Assembly (NCBI GenBank): GCA_013399875.1
Contig: VXAZ01001750.1
Location: forward strand, 194,988-258,987
From: Gymnorhina tibicen
Taxonomy: Eukaryota; Chordata; Aves; Passeriformes; Artamidae
DNA length: 64,000 bases
Direction: 5' to 3'
This document shows positions 49,299-58,446 of the stretch, piece after piece. A program made the position numbers and the translations under genes. The notes under the pieces were generated by a model that ran no database searches, was not told where the DNA came from, and was given only the letters and a program-made list of their open reading frames with translations. How positions within the stretch are numbered: position 1 is the first letter of the stretch; each line of letters starts with the position of its first letter.

Positions 49299-49513
49299 AG
49301 GGAAAGAACGTAAGGGTTCTGAATGGGTTTTTTCCATGAAATACCAAAAGCAGTGTTGGAAAACTTGCTGATTCTATTGGTAGTGGCTATATACTCCTGC
49401 ACTTAACCTATTACTTTTCCTTTCAAATAACTGGAAATTCAGAGACTGTTCAAATGGAATTGTCGCCTGTGCATGGTGTTTTCTTGGCTGCTTTTCAAAA
49501 CAGAAATACTTGG

Positions 49514-49912
49514 TCAGTAATAGTTAAAAACTGTTGAAATGCATTTGTTCATGACCAATGAAAATGCTGTACGACAGCCAAGAAACGCAGCCAGGAGAAG
49601 GTGATGCATTAATTCTTGTGTGGAGATGAGCCTGTTATCCATAGTGGGGAAACTTCTCTGGCCCTTCAGAGCACACACACAGGACTGAGTTTGGGTTGAT
49701 TTGACCCAAGGCAGGCTGGGCTTTCCCTGCCCATGGGCCAGGTTCAGGGCCAGCTCCGTGTCCTGGGTGCCCACACACACCTTGATGTGCTGTGTGCGCT
49801 GCAGGAACCGGCGCGAAATGTTCCCGGTTTTCTCATGCTCCTCTTGCTCAATCTGAAAGTCACCGTAGGATTTCCAAAGAACCTGCAACAGAGAAGCTCT
49901 CATCATGTTCAT
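49514..49912 (-). pseudogene. CRNKL1: CRNKL1-derived HAT-repeat fragment in a 132-codon frame
   Basis: CRNKL1 (crooked-neck) is a spliceosomal scaffold built from HAT repeats. Here the minus strand encodes 'VLWKSYGDFQIEQEEHEKTG' and then a segment with 'RRFLQRTQHIKV'. I recognise this as the C-terminal HAT-repeat exon of CRNKL1 (LWKSY..FEIEQEE..RR.LQRTQH.KV in the parent). Homology runs from about 49,882 down to about 49,740 and fades after an 'EL' motif. A good acceptor ('ctctgttgcag') precedes it, as at an exon boundary, suggesting an unprocessed copy. No other CRNKL1 exon is visible nearby. The frame is nevertheless open from an upstream ATG (49,912) to a stop at 49,514, with a novel C-terminus, so a small chimeric gene cannot be excluded. 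Confidence 0.6.
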
Positions 49913-50399
49913 TCAGAGCACACTGAGATACTGGGAGGGGAAGAGAACGGATAAAGGTGAGATTTGCCTGAGGAAAGGTTCGTAGATCAGGGTGTTCACT
50001 GGTGGCACGGGCTGGGATTAGGGATGAGCAGCACCAAACCTGGTGCACATCATCCATTCAGCTTTCACCTCGTGTTTTATCAGGGGTTTATGGCCCTGCC
50101 AAGAGACAGATGTTAATTAATGAGTCTCAGGCCGAACCATGACAGTAACTGGTTCTGTCTGAGCTGGTGGTTTATTTATATGTTCATCAGCCACACTCTC
50201 TAATTAAAGTCCTGGGGTTTGTTACTGATTTTCTTTCAGCCTTATATCCAACTTTCCACCCCTTTTCTTCTCTCTGTCCGGTGTGTCTTTTGTGTTCCTT
50301 TCTTGTCCTGTGTGCTCCTCATCCCATTCCCTTTCACTACTTCACTCTCTCTTGTTCTTGTTTTTCTTTTAATAAGTAAATACTCAATATTTATTTAAT

Positions 50400-51045
50400 A
50401 AATATTGCTTAGTCTCTCTCCCTGTTGTCTGTCCTACTTTTTGTCTCTCTGTCTCCCTCCCTGCTCCCATCTTTATCTTTCCTTCTTTCTTCCTCTCCCT
50501 TTTCCTTTGTCCTGCACCTTGACTGTATTTCTTTGTCCCTCTCGCTGTCCTTTTGCCTGTACCTGTCTGCATCTGCTGCTCAGTCCTTCTCCCTCACTGT
50601 ATTCCTCTCTTTATAACCCTCTGTCCTGCTGCCCATCCCTCTCTTTCTCCATCCCTCTGCTGCGCCTTGCCCGTCTTCCCCCCACACCCACCTGCCGTGG
50701 TCATTTCCTCTCTCTGTCCTTGTTTCCCTCTTTGTTTCTGTATCCCTCTGTCCTTCCTGTGCTATTACCACTCTGTCTTTTTAGCTGTCCTTCTCCATGC
50801 CTCACTCATGTTCCTTTTTATTCTCTGTTGCTCTGTGCTGCTCCCTGGGCCATCGTTTCTCACTGGATCCTTCTGTCCCTTTCCCTGTCCCTATTTCTTT
50901 TTAATCTCTCTCTGTCGTGCTGCTTCTCCTAGTTTTGTTTATCTCCATCCTGCACCCAGTTCTTCCTTTTCTTCCTGTGTCCTCTCTGTTCCCCCTCCCT
51001 CTTTCTGGCTCTCCTCCTCTCTCCCTGGTGCTCCCATCCCACCGC
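50400..51045. repeat. Long pyrimidine-rich tract (copy 1)
   Basis: About 650 bp in which the plus strand is overwhelmingly C and T, built from degenerate 'tctctgtcc'/'ccctctg' words. It keeps frames open and produces spurious S/L/C/P-rich open frames. It could adopt triplex (H-DNA) structure. Confidence 0.8.
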
Positions 51046-51049
51046 TGGC

Positions 51050-51240
51050 TGGGTCCGTGAGCGCAGTTTGGGATCCCGGAGCTCCGGCCTCACCGGGGCA
51101 GCGGCAGCGCCGCAGGGAAGGGCTGAGACAGCTCCTGGCACTGCCCCGGGCGCAGGAACGGAGCGGAGCCCGAGCGGGAGCCGCGGCACCATCCCGGGAC
51201 ACGCTGTCCCCGTGCCGTGGGGCGGCCGCCAGCCTGTGAC
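51050..51240. promoter_or_regulatory. Small CpG island (copy 1)
   Basis: GC- and CpG-dense stretch directly after the pyrimidine tract, with several GC-box-like words. It is upstream of the CRNKL1-like frame on the minus strand and could be a promoter for it. No transcription start motif is evident. Confidence 0.4.
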
Positions 51241-51655
51241 AGTGGAACTGGGGAGGAACTTCAACCCTTCTGGGGGCTGTCTCCCTTTATTATTCCAGCA
51301 GAGCCCTTTTGGGGGGATGTACACATGGAAATGGCTTTATTAAAGCAACGCGCTGCTGTCCAGGGCAGTTTGACGCGTTTTGTGCCTTCTTCGGGGATGA
51401 GTAAAAAAGGCTGGGGGAAGGGTGGAGACTCGGGGGCTCTGATGTCGTTTGGGGCACCCCAGTGTCCCTGGGAGAGCCACGATGCGGTGGAGGAGCAGGT
51501 GAGGGGGGAATGAGGGGGTTATGCTGGGTGCCCTCCCGCAAAGGGACCACGGGGAGGGGGTGTGTGTAGAATACTAAAACCTGTCAAGTTTTTCATTTAT
51601 ATATACACTGGCAAGTAATACTAATTTATATATAAATTAATCTCGAAATAAACCC

Positions 51656-51825
51656 NNNNNNNNNNNNNNNNNNNNNNNNNNNNNNNNNNNNNNNNNNNNN
51701 NNNNNNNNNNNNNNNNNNNNNNNNNNNNNNNNNNNNNNNNNNNNNNNNNNNNNNNNNNNNNNNNNNNNNNNNNNNNNNNNNNNNNNNNNNNNNNNNNNNN
51801 NNNNNNNNNNNNNNNNNNNNNNNNN
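51656..51825. other. Assembly gap (170 N)
   Basis: A run of N separating the two copies of the 1.94-kb block. The true sequence and true copy number are unknown. Confidence 0.98.
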
Positions 51826-52020
51826 GGGCTTTCCCTGCCCATGGGCCAGGTTCAGGGCCAGCTCCGTGTCCTGGGTGCCCACACACACCTTGATGTGCTG
51901 TGTGCGCTGCAGGAACCGGCGCGAAATGTTCCCGGTTTTCTCATGCTCCTCTTGCTCAATCTGAAAGTCACCGTAGGATTTCCAAAGAACCTGCAACAGA
52001 GAAGCTCTCATCATGTTCAT
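51826..52020 (-). pseudogene. CRNKL1: CRNKL1-derived fragment, copy 2, cut by gap
   Basis: Same HAT-repeat exon as at 49,882-49,740, here at about 51,990-51,848, with the ATG at 52,020. The frame runs into the N gap, so its C-terminal part is missing. It is identical where it can be compared. Probably the same locus represented twice. Confidence 0.6.
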
Positions 52021-52507
52021 TCAGAGCACACTGAGATACTGGGAGGGGAAGAGAACGGATAAAGGTGAGATTTGCCTGAGGAAAGGTTCGTAGATCAGGG
52101 TGTTCACTGGTGGCACGGGCTGGGATTAGGGATGAGCAGCACCAAACCTGGTGCACATCATCCATTCAGCTTTCACCTCGTGTTTTATCAGGGGTTTATG
52201 GCCCTGCCAAGAGACAGATGTTAATTAATGAGTCTCAGGCCGAACCATGACAGTAACTGGTTCTGTCTGAGCTGGTGGTTTATTTATATGTTCATCAGCC
52301 ACACTCTCTAATTAAAGTCCTGGGGTTTGTTACTGATTTTCTTTCAGCCTTATATCCAACTTTCCACCCCTTTTCTTCTCTCTGTCCGGTGTGTCTTTTG
52401 TGTTCCTTTCTTGTCCTGTGTGCTCCTCATCCCATTCCCTTTCACTACTTCACTCTCTCTTGTTCTTGTTTTTCTTTTAATAAGTAAATACTCAATATTT
52501 ATTTAAT

Positions 52508-53153
52508 AAATATTGCTTAGTCTCTCTCCCTGTTGTCTGTCCTACTTTTTGTCTCTCTGTCTCCCTCCCTGCTCCCATCTTTATCTTTCCTTCTTTCTTC
52601 CTCTCCCTTTTCCTTTGTCCTGCACCTTGACTGTATTTCTTTGTCCCTCTCGCTGTCCTTTTGCCTGTACCTGTCTGCATCTGCTGCTCAGTCCTTCTCC
52701 CTCACTGTATTCCTCTCTTTATAACCCTCTGTCCTGCTGCCCATCCCTCTCTTTCTCCATCCCTCTGCTGCGCCTTGCCCGTCTTCCCCCCACACCCACC
52801 TGCCGTGGTCATTTCCTCTCTCTGTCCTTGTTTCCCTCTTTGTCTCTGTACCCCTCTGTCCTTCCTGTGCTATTACCACTCTGTCTTTTTAGCTGTCCTT
52901 CTCCATGCCTCACTCATGTTCCTTTTTATTCTCTGTTGCTCTGTGCTGCTCCCTGGGCCATCGTTTCTCACTGGATCCTTCTGTCCCTTTCCCTGTCCCT
53001 ATTTCTTTTTAATCTCTCTCTGTCGTGCTGCTTCTCCTAGTTTTGTTTATCTCCATCCTGCACCCAGTTCTTCCTTTTCTTCCTGTGTCCTCTCTGCTCC
53101 CCCTCCCTCTTTCTGGCTCTCCTCCTCTCTCCCTGGTGCTCCCATCCCACCGC
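52508..53153. repeat. Long pyrimidine-rich tract (copy 2)
   Basis: Duplicate of the tract at 50,400-51,045. The 293-codon frame through it (52,661-53,542) crosses the N at 53,329 and the 59-bp tandem, so it is not taken as a gene. Confidence 0.8.
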
Positions 53154-53157
53154 TGGC

Positions 53158-53395
53158 TGGGTCCGTGAGCGCAGTTTGGGATCCCGGAGCTCCGGCCTCA
53201 CCGGGGCAGCGGCAGCGCCGCAGGGAAGGGCTGAGACAGCTCCTGGCACTGCCCCGGGCGCAGGAACGGAGCGGAGCCCGAGCGGGAGCCGCGGCACCAT
53301 CCCGGGACACGCTGTCCCCGTGCCGTGGNATCCGGGGCCGCGCTGGCCCGGTGCCGTGGGGCGGCCGCCAGCCTGTGACAGTGGAACTGGGGAGG
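53158..53395. promoter_or_regulatory. Small CpG island (copy 2)
   Basis: Duplicate of 51,050-51,240, enlarged by the 33-base piece following the single N at 53,329. Confidence 0.4.
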
Positions 53396-53419
53396 AACTT
53401 CAACCCTTCTGGGGGCTGT

Positions 53420-53537
53420 CTCCCTTTATTATTCCAGCAGAGCCCTTTTTGGGGGGATGTACACATGGAAATGGCTTTCTCCCTTTATTATTCCAGCAGA
53501 GCCCTTTTTGGGGGGATGTACACATGGAAATGGCTTT
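53420..53537. repeat. 59-bp tandem duplication
   Basis: Units 53,420-53,478 and 53,479-53,537 read the same. Copy 1 of the larger block has only one unit. Could be a real length polymorphism between haplotypes or an assembly artefact. Confidence 0.85.
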
Positions 53538-54219
53538 ATTAAAGCAACGCGCTGCTGTCCAGGGCAGTTTGACGCGTTTTGTGCCTTCTTCGGGGATGAG
53601 TAAAAAAGGCTGGGGGAAGGGTGGAGACTCAGGGGCTCTGATGTCGTTTGGGGCACCCCAGTGTCCCTGGGAGAGCCACGATGCGGTGGAGGAGCAGGTG
53701 AGGGGGGAATGAGGGGGTTATGCTGGGTGCCCTCCCGCAAAGGGACCACGGGGAGGGGGTGTGTGTAGAATACTAAAACCTGTCAAGTTTTTCATTTATA
53801 TATACACTGGCAAGTAATACTAATTTATATATAAATTAATCTCGAAATAAACCCTCTCTATCTAGTGTATTATATTCAGGAATATAAGAAACTCTGAATA
53901 TAGATCTGTAGGGTTTGAAAATAATGACATAACCTTTTTATATATGAATGAAACAATAAAGTGCCTGAAAACGTAAGAAAAGATGATGGGGGTGAAGGAA
54001 ATAAAACCTGCTCTATCCCAACTTTTGTGTGACCCAAACCGTGCCCCAGCCCTCGGCTGAGCTCTGCGGTGGGGCTGCCACCCGGTGACAGAGACCGGCA
54101 GTGCTGCCCTGGCCCTGGCTGCTGTCCCCTGCTGTGTCCCTTGCCGGGTGACGCGAGACACCGGCGGCCCCCGTGGCTGCCGAGCACGGGAAGGGCAAGG
54201 AGCGGGAGCGAGCGGGGCG

Positions 54220-54273
54220 ATGTCTTTACAGACAGAGTGTCTTTACTCCACAGAGTGGAGGGGCGAAGGACAG
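54220..54273 (+). other. Candidate first coding exon (18 codons)
   Basis: ATG within the CpG island, open to a donor 'GGACAG|GTAGGA'. Unidentified short peptide. Listed only because of the promoter context. Confidence 0.15.
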
Positions 54274-54473
54274 GTAGGAATGCAAACGGACACGGCCGTG
54301 GTTGAGCGGGGCCATGGCGACAGAAGGAGCGGGCGCCGTGCGGAGCGGTGACTGAGAAGAATGACAGCGGCGGGGCCGTTTTAGCGGCGGAGCTGAGGCG
54401 CAGAGGCACCGCGACACGGCCCGGGCACAGGGAATAGAGCGCAGTCGGAATAGAGCTGCCCATCTGCCACTCT

Positions 54474-54997
54474 CAACATGGCGGCTCGAAAAGGAAGTCG
54501 GAGTTCGCCACTCTCAAGATGGCGGAAGCGACAAAAATCACGTGACAGTAGACGCCAGATGGCGGGTCGGGGTTGAGCCACACTCAAAATGGCGGAGGCG
54601 GGTGGGCCACGACGGAGGCGTCCCCGTCGCTGCCTGCTGCCGTTCGCGCGGCTCCCGCCCCCCCCCGGAACCGTTGGCCCCATAACCCGTGTCACCACGC
54701 CGGGAAACGCAGCGAAAAATCGCGCTAAAAGCGCGGAATCGGCGTCGGAGTCGCAGGGGGAAGTTCAGGCAGCCGAAAAACCAGACACATTTGTGAGGTC
54801 CGGGGGCCTTAATTGTACCATACCAAAAATGGCGGCTTAGCCGGAAATGGCTTCTGCCAGCATCCAAGATGGCGACGAAAGGGAGACGTCACGCCGATGC
54901 CACACCAAAGATGGCGGTTCCGCACACAGCTTATTCGTCCTTCCAAAGGTGGCGGCACCACGCGCATGCACCTTGCGCAGGAATAAAAAATGGCGGC
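54474..54997 (+). promoter_or_regulatory. Cluster of nine same-orientation YY1-type motifs
   Basis: The AANATGGCGGN core (or a one-base variant) occurs at about 54,475, 54,516, 54,556, 54,586, 54,826, 54,866, 54,908, 54,946 and 54,987, always on the plus strand. AAGATGGCGGC is the established YY1 consensus. The 54,866 copy reads GGCGAC and the 54,946 copy reads GGTGGCGG. Three of the first four share the longer context 'gccac(t/a)ctcaa', implying local duplication. Clustered co-oriented YY1 sites are known from mammalian imprinted loci and some retroelement-derived promoters. In this avian context they suggest strong YY1 recruitment near a start site. Confidence 0.75.
54592..54786 (-). repeat. 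Inverted repeat, left arm
   Basis: The reverse complement of this arm aligns with 55,010-55,205 over about 190 bp with moderate divergence. Shared words include 'gacacgggt', 'ggctgcctga' and a central GTTTCxCGG. The spacer (54,787-55,009) holds five of the nine YY1-type motifs. Both arms encode a related peptide reading outward from the spacer, with 'IFRxVSRxGDTG' in each. Confidence 0.7.
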
Positions 54998-55009
54998 CCG
55001 GAAGGACCC

Positions 55010-55205
55010 CGCACCGTCGTTTTGGCTGCCTGAGCGCGACCCCGACCCCAAAGCGGACCCAGCGCTTTCAGCGTGATTTTCCGTGGCGTTTCGCGGTGTG
55101 GAGACACGGGTGGTGGGGTCAGCGGCGCCGGGGGCGGGCGGGAGCGGCGCGGGTTGCGGCAGGCAGCTGCGGGGGCGCCTCTGTGGCGGTCGCGCCGCGC
55201 CGCTC
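55010..55205 (+). repeat. Inverted repeat, right arm
   Basis: Partner of 54,592-54,786. Translation from about 55,073 contains 'IFRGVSRCGDTGGG'. The minus-strand translation of the left arm contains 'IFRCVSRRGDTGYG'. Similarity in a G/R-rich frame may reflect DNA similarity rather than coding constraint. Confidence 0.7.
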
Positions 55206-55343
55206 CTGATGAAAAGCCCCCGGCACCACCCGGTGCTGGGCCGGGCTCCTCGCCGCCCCGCCCCCGGCGCTTCCCCGCGCTCCCCGAAGTGCAGGGAAAC
55301 ACAAAGTCATGGAGGAATAACAGTCACCGGAGCTTCCTGAGCT

Positions 55344-55418
55344 ATGCCTCTGCCCGAGGGGCGGCTTCTGCCCAGAGCCGGGAGCACCCAGCAGGATGCA
55401 GCTCCTCTTTTCCAGGAG
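55344..55418 (+). other. Candidate first coding exon (25 codons)
   Basis: ATG at 55,344 after a CpG island, open for 25 codons to a donor 'CAGGAG|GTGAGA'. No homology recognised. It lies 3.4 kb upstream of the RAD51-like exons and does not resemble RAD51's N-terminus. Confidence 0.18.
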
Positions 55419-55630
55419 GTGAGAGGTGGGGGGCCGGAGCTGGAGGCAGGGTTTCCCAGGCGGGGGGAGCAGGGAGAATTCCAGCTCCCAGCAGCTCTCT
55501 GTGAGTGCTGGATGGACTCCTGGCTGAGGGGGTGGGAGGTGTGAGTCGTGTTCATGTACCCGGGAACTGCTGAAATGGCAGCAGCCTCGTGTGCCTGTGT
55601 GTGGGACCAGCTCTAATGCTGGCAGCCAAA

Positions 55631-55755
55631 TCAAATTTATATCAGATTTGTATCAAATGTGGTGTTTACATCTGGGACCGCTCAGTTCCCGGGGTGTGAA
55701 AGTCCTTGAAGTAGCAAAGCTGAGCCGTTTTTGAGCATTCCAAGTGTTGTGTCCT
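55631..55755. repeat. 124-bp dispersed duplicate, copy 2
   Basis: Same orientation and roughly 90% the same as 45,961-46,084. The flanks differ on both sides except for a short 'agccaaa' at the left. No target-site duplication is evident. Confidence 0.75.
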
Positions 55756-56806
55756 GGGCCCGTCAGGATTAGCCATAAACAACCTAACCAAGCCCCTGAA
55801 CCCTCAATGGATGTTTGAAACACTTCCACTGAAAGCCAAGGCAGTAATGATTCAAAAGAACAGAAATTAGAGGTGATTGCTTGTGATCCGTGGGGAATTT
55901 CCTTTGGAATTATCAATCAGAGAGTGTATCGAAGCAGAGCATATCTTTTGGCTTTGTCTGGTCTGTAATCTCTCTGGCTTAACAGAGTTTTGTTTTTGTG
56001 CTCCCGTTAAGGAAGCACGGTGCTTTCAGGTTGAAATTTGGGGTGGTTTTGTTTCTTTAGGGTTTGGGGTTTTTCCCCAAGTGAATCAGCCCTCCCATAA
56101 ATACTGCATGTTGTTCTACACGGCTGCTTTGGTTATGGGTCAGAGAGAGAGAAGGGAAGTGGCTTTTTATGATCTTGAAATTTTTCTAGTGGTATTTGAG
56201 GTGAACTGTGGCAGAATGGAGGAGCAAACACTTGGGAGTAATTTACCGCAAGAACTGGGTTTCGGTAGCAGCAATCAGCTGAGCTGTGGTGAGAAACCTC
56301 TCCAGTTTGTGCTTCCATTCAGCTCCTTCTCCTGTTCTGGGCTCCTGGCACTGCTGCCATGGGACACAGGCTCCCCACTCCCAGCGAAATGCAAAGCATT
56401 TGAAATGCTGGAGATTAAACATTAACGTGGAGCGGGAAGTGGGAAACAGCTGCTGGCAGTGGGGTGACCCAGTGAACTGGCACTTCCCTGGGGCTCGGCA
56501 GCCACGTGGGGAGGAACGTGGCAGGGCTCCACCATGGAGTCCCAGCTCTGCTCTGTGCTCAGCCCTGGGCTCCTGCCAAGGAGATCAGCTGCTCCTTGTG
56601 ATCCTGAGCAGGCACAGATTATCCATATTTGCTTCTCAAAGAAAAGGCTGGAGCTTGGTGTCCTGCGTTAAGGTTGTTTACAATCTCTGGGGTTTCCTTA
56701 TTAATAACTGCCCAGGAAGGAGCTTGTAGGATGTGTTTGCTGGACAAGTTTGGTCACAACTGACAGAATTCCTGCTGCCTCGTTACCCTCCTGGCCTCTT
56801 GTGTTT
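55756..56806. other. Non-coding stretch
   Basis: Contains a 182-codon frame (55,877-56,425) without family resemblance. No repeat recognised. Confidence 0.35.
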
Positions 56807-57025
56807 CACTGAGCAGAGCTGGCAGCACTGAGAACATCTTTGTGCTCCTGCTTTTCATCTCCTTAATTCAGACGGTCTGGCAGGGGAGAAAAAGAGGAGC
56901 CAGGAATATTGGGACACTGAGCAGAGCTGGCAGCACTGAGAACATCTTTGTGCTCCTGCTTTTCATCCCCTCCTTAATCCAGAGGCTCTGGCAGGGTAGA
57001 AAGAGAGGAGCCAGGAATATCAGGA
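56807..57025. repeat. Tandem duplication, ~108-111-bp unit x2
   Basis: Units 56,807-56,914 and 56,915-57,025, about 90% alike. Both contain 'gagcagagctggcagcactg' and 'ggagccaggaatat'. The moderate divergence suggests an old, real duplication rather than an assembly error. Confidence 0.85.
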
Positions 57026-58014
57026 CAATGAGGGACTTCAGTTGCTGTCAAGCAGAGACTTCCCAGGCCTGGATCTGAAAAGACCAAGGCGTTGCAACCC
57101 TCTGGCTGCTCTGTCCCATCCTGGACTTGATGCTTCTAGTTGTGGTTTGACAGCTTGTCCCAGAAAACCCACACAAGCTTGACACAGTGTTTGTCCTGGG
57201 TTCTGAGGAACCTGGAATTCACACCTTTGTCCCTTGGCAGTGTTCTCCATTCAAATCTCCCTCTAAACCCTCGCTGCTGGGATACATGGGGAAAAGCCCT
57301 GTCCCTGCATGGGATAGAAGCTCCTCTGTGTCTTAGCAAGAGGTTCAAAACCCCTTGGGTTTTCTGGAATCAGTCGATGGACTCTGCCTCGCTCAGGAGT
57401 ATTGCTCAGAGGGTCAGCATTCCCTCTGCCCGGAGAAGGGGCAGAGAAGGACACCTTAGTGAGAGCATCCCCTTTGGGAAGGTTCCATCTGCCTGCCGTG
57501 CAGAAGGCACAGCAGAAATGGGTGTTGAGACCAGAACTACTGAAAATCAGGGGTTCGGGGAAAGGCAAACTCCCTCTGTGTGCCGGAGGCTCCGTGTGCT
57601 CTCCCAGAGGTGCCCCCGGAGCAGCGGCACCTCCCGAGCTGGGGTGCCCGGATCCGTGGCTGTGCCGCGGCATCGATCGGGCCGTGCTGGGCCGGGAGCT
57701 GAGGTGTGCCCCTCACCTTCATCCGTGCCCCCCGGTGCTCCCCGCTTGTTCCGGCTGCTGCACTGCCCCTGCTGGCCCTTTCTTCCTGTTCTGCCTCCCT
57801 TTCTTCCTTTGGCTGAGCTGCCGGAATGCCTCTGCAGCCTTCTGGAGCCGGGCGATGAACCCCTGGATGTCATCCGGGGTGCGGTTCTCTACCAACTTCA
57901 AGCCGCAGGTTTGTTACAGAACCCGGACAGTTTGACTCCTGAAACAGACAGATGGTTCGGCACAAGCCTGAATTTCTGAACTTTGGGGTAAAATGACGGG
58001 TTCAAAGGGGGTCA
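57026..58014. other. GC-rich stretch with overlapping long frames, no gene recognised
   Basis: A plus frame of 279 codons (57,140-57,979) and several minus frames overlap because stops are rare. On the minus strand, 57,901-57,719 gives a helix-like, charged peptide ('[20 protein letters not shown]') ending at a stop just before a 'GAAG|GTGAGG' donor-like site. I cannot assign either. Confidence 0.25.
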
Positions 58015-58164
58015 TGTGGTAGGCGGTTCGGGAAGGCTGTACCTTCCTAGTGCCTCAGCCAATGGGGAAAGGAAGAGGGCAGCATGCGGCTGGGAGTTTA
58101 GGATAAAAGGAGGCTGCATCCTCCAAAGCGTCGACAGAGAAAACCCCGCGTGATTTTCCATACA
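58015..58164 (+). mobile_element. LTR-like element (avian ERV type), ~150 bp
   Basis: Begins TGTGG and ends TACA (TG...CA ends). It has a CCAAT box ('cagccaatgggg', near 58,045) and a TATA-like 'ggataaaagg' about 50 bp further, followed by 'gcgtcgacag'. This compact promoter layout resembles avian ERVL-class LTRs. A purine-rich 'caaaggggg' lies just to its left, like a polypurine tract before a 3' LTR, but no retroviral gene is recognised upstream. No matching target duplication was found. Confidence 0.45.
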
Positions 58165-58446
58165 GGAGGAAACGAAAAGAAAAACGAGGGAAGGACAAAA
58201 TGAAAAGGGGAAAAAAGGAAAAAGAACAAAGGCCGTTAAAGCAGGGTCCGAGCAGCCCGAGGGCCGAGCTCCCGCAGCCCGTTCCCATCGCATTCCTGGT
58301 GTCGCTTCCCACTCCCGCCGTGCCCGCGGGGCCACGAGGGGCATTAAAGGAAGGGCTGGAATTGGGCACCGCAAGGGAACCCCGGGTGGGGGATGCGGGG
58401 AGCTCCAGACCGCACTGCTGGCTCCGGCAGCACCCTGCTAAAGCTG

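Larger units (their letters stand above)
49718..51655. repeat. 1.94-kb block, copy 1 of near-identical direct duplication
   Basis: Matches 51,826-53,855 at an offset of 2,108 bases, growing to 2,200 after two insertions in copy 2. I noticed only about four substitutions and one 1-base indel, plus the inserted pieces at the N and the 59-bp tandem. Copy 1 ends exactly at the N gap, which is typical of an uncollapsed haplotype or overlapping contig ends. Confidence 0.9.
51826..53855. repeat. 2.03-kb block, copy 2 of the duplication
   Basis: Second copy of 49,718-51,655. Differences include a 33-base insertion beginning at the single N (53,329) that imperfectly repeats the preceding ~30 bp, and a 59-bp tandem repeat. 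Beyond 53,855 the sequence continues into unique DNA, so this copy carries the real right-hand junction. Confidence 0.9.
54020..55540. promoter_or_regulatory. Large CpG island with promoter features
   Basis: About 1.5 kb of CpG-dense DNA. Inside are nine YY1-type motifs, a USF-type CACGTG (54,539-54,544), a CRE-like ACGTCA near 54,886, an NRF1-like GCGCATGC near 54,962 and ETS-like CCGGAA words. Two short ATG-started segments with good donors lie at its edges (54,220 and 55,344). The mix is typical of a vertebrate housekeeping promoter, possibly bidirectional. The gene it serves is not identified. Confidence 0.7.

Noticed and set aside
49268..49912. Processed (retro)pseudogene of CRNKL1
   Set aside because: The AATAAA plus A-run fits, but an acceptor-like 'ctctgttgcag' sits right at the homology start and no other CRNKL1 exons are joined to it, so an unprocessed exon fragment is favoured.
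52661..53542. 293-codon open frame, longest in the window
   Set aside because: It runs through the C/T-rich tract, the single N and the 59-bp tandem. The S/L/P/C-rich peptide mirrors base composition, and copy 1 of the block gives a shorter version.
57140..57979. 279-codon plus-strand frame
   Set aside because: GC-rich DNA with few stops, no family resemblance, and equally long overlapping frames on the minus strand.
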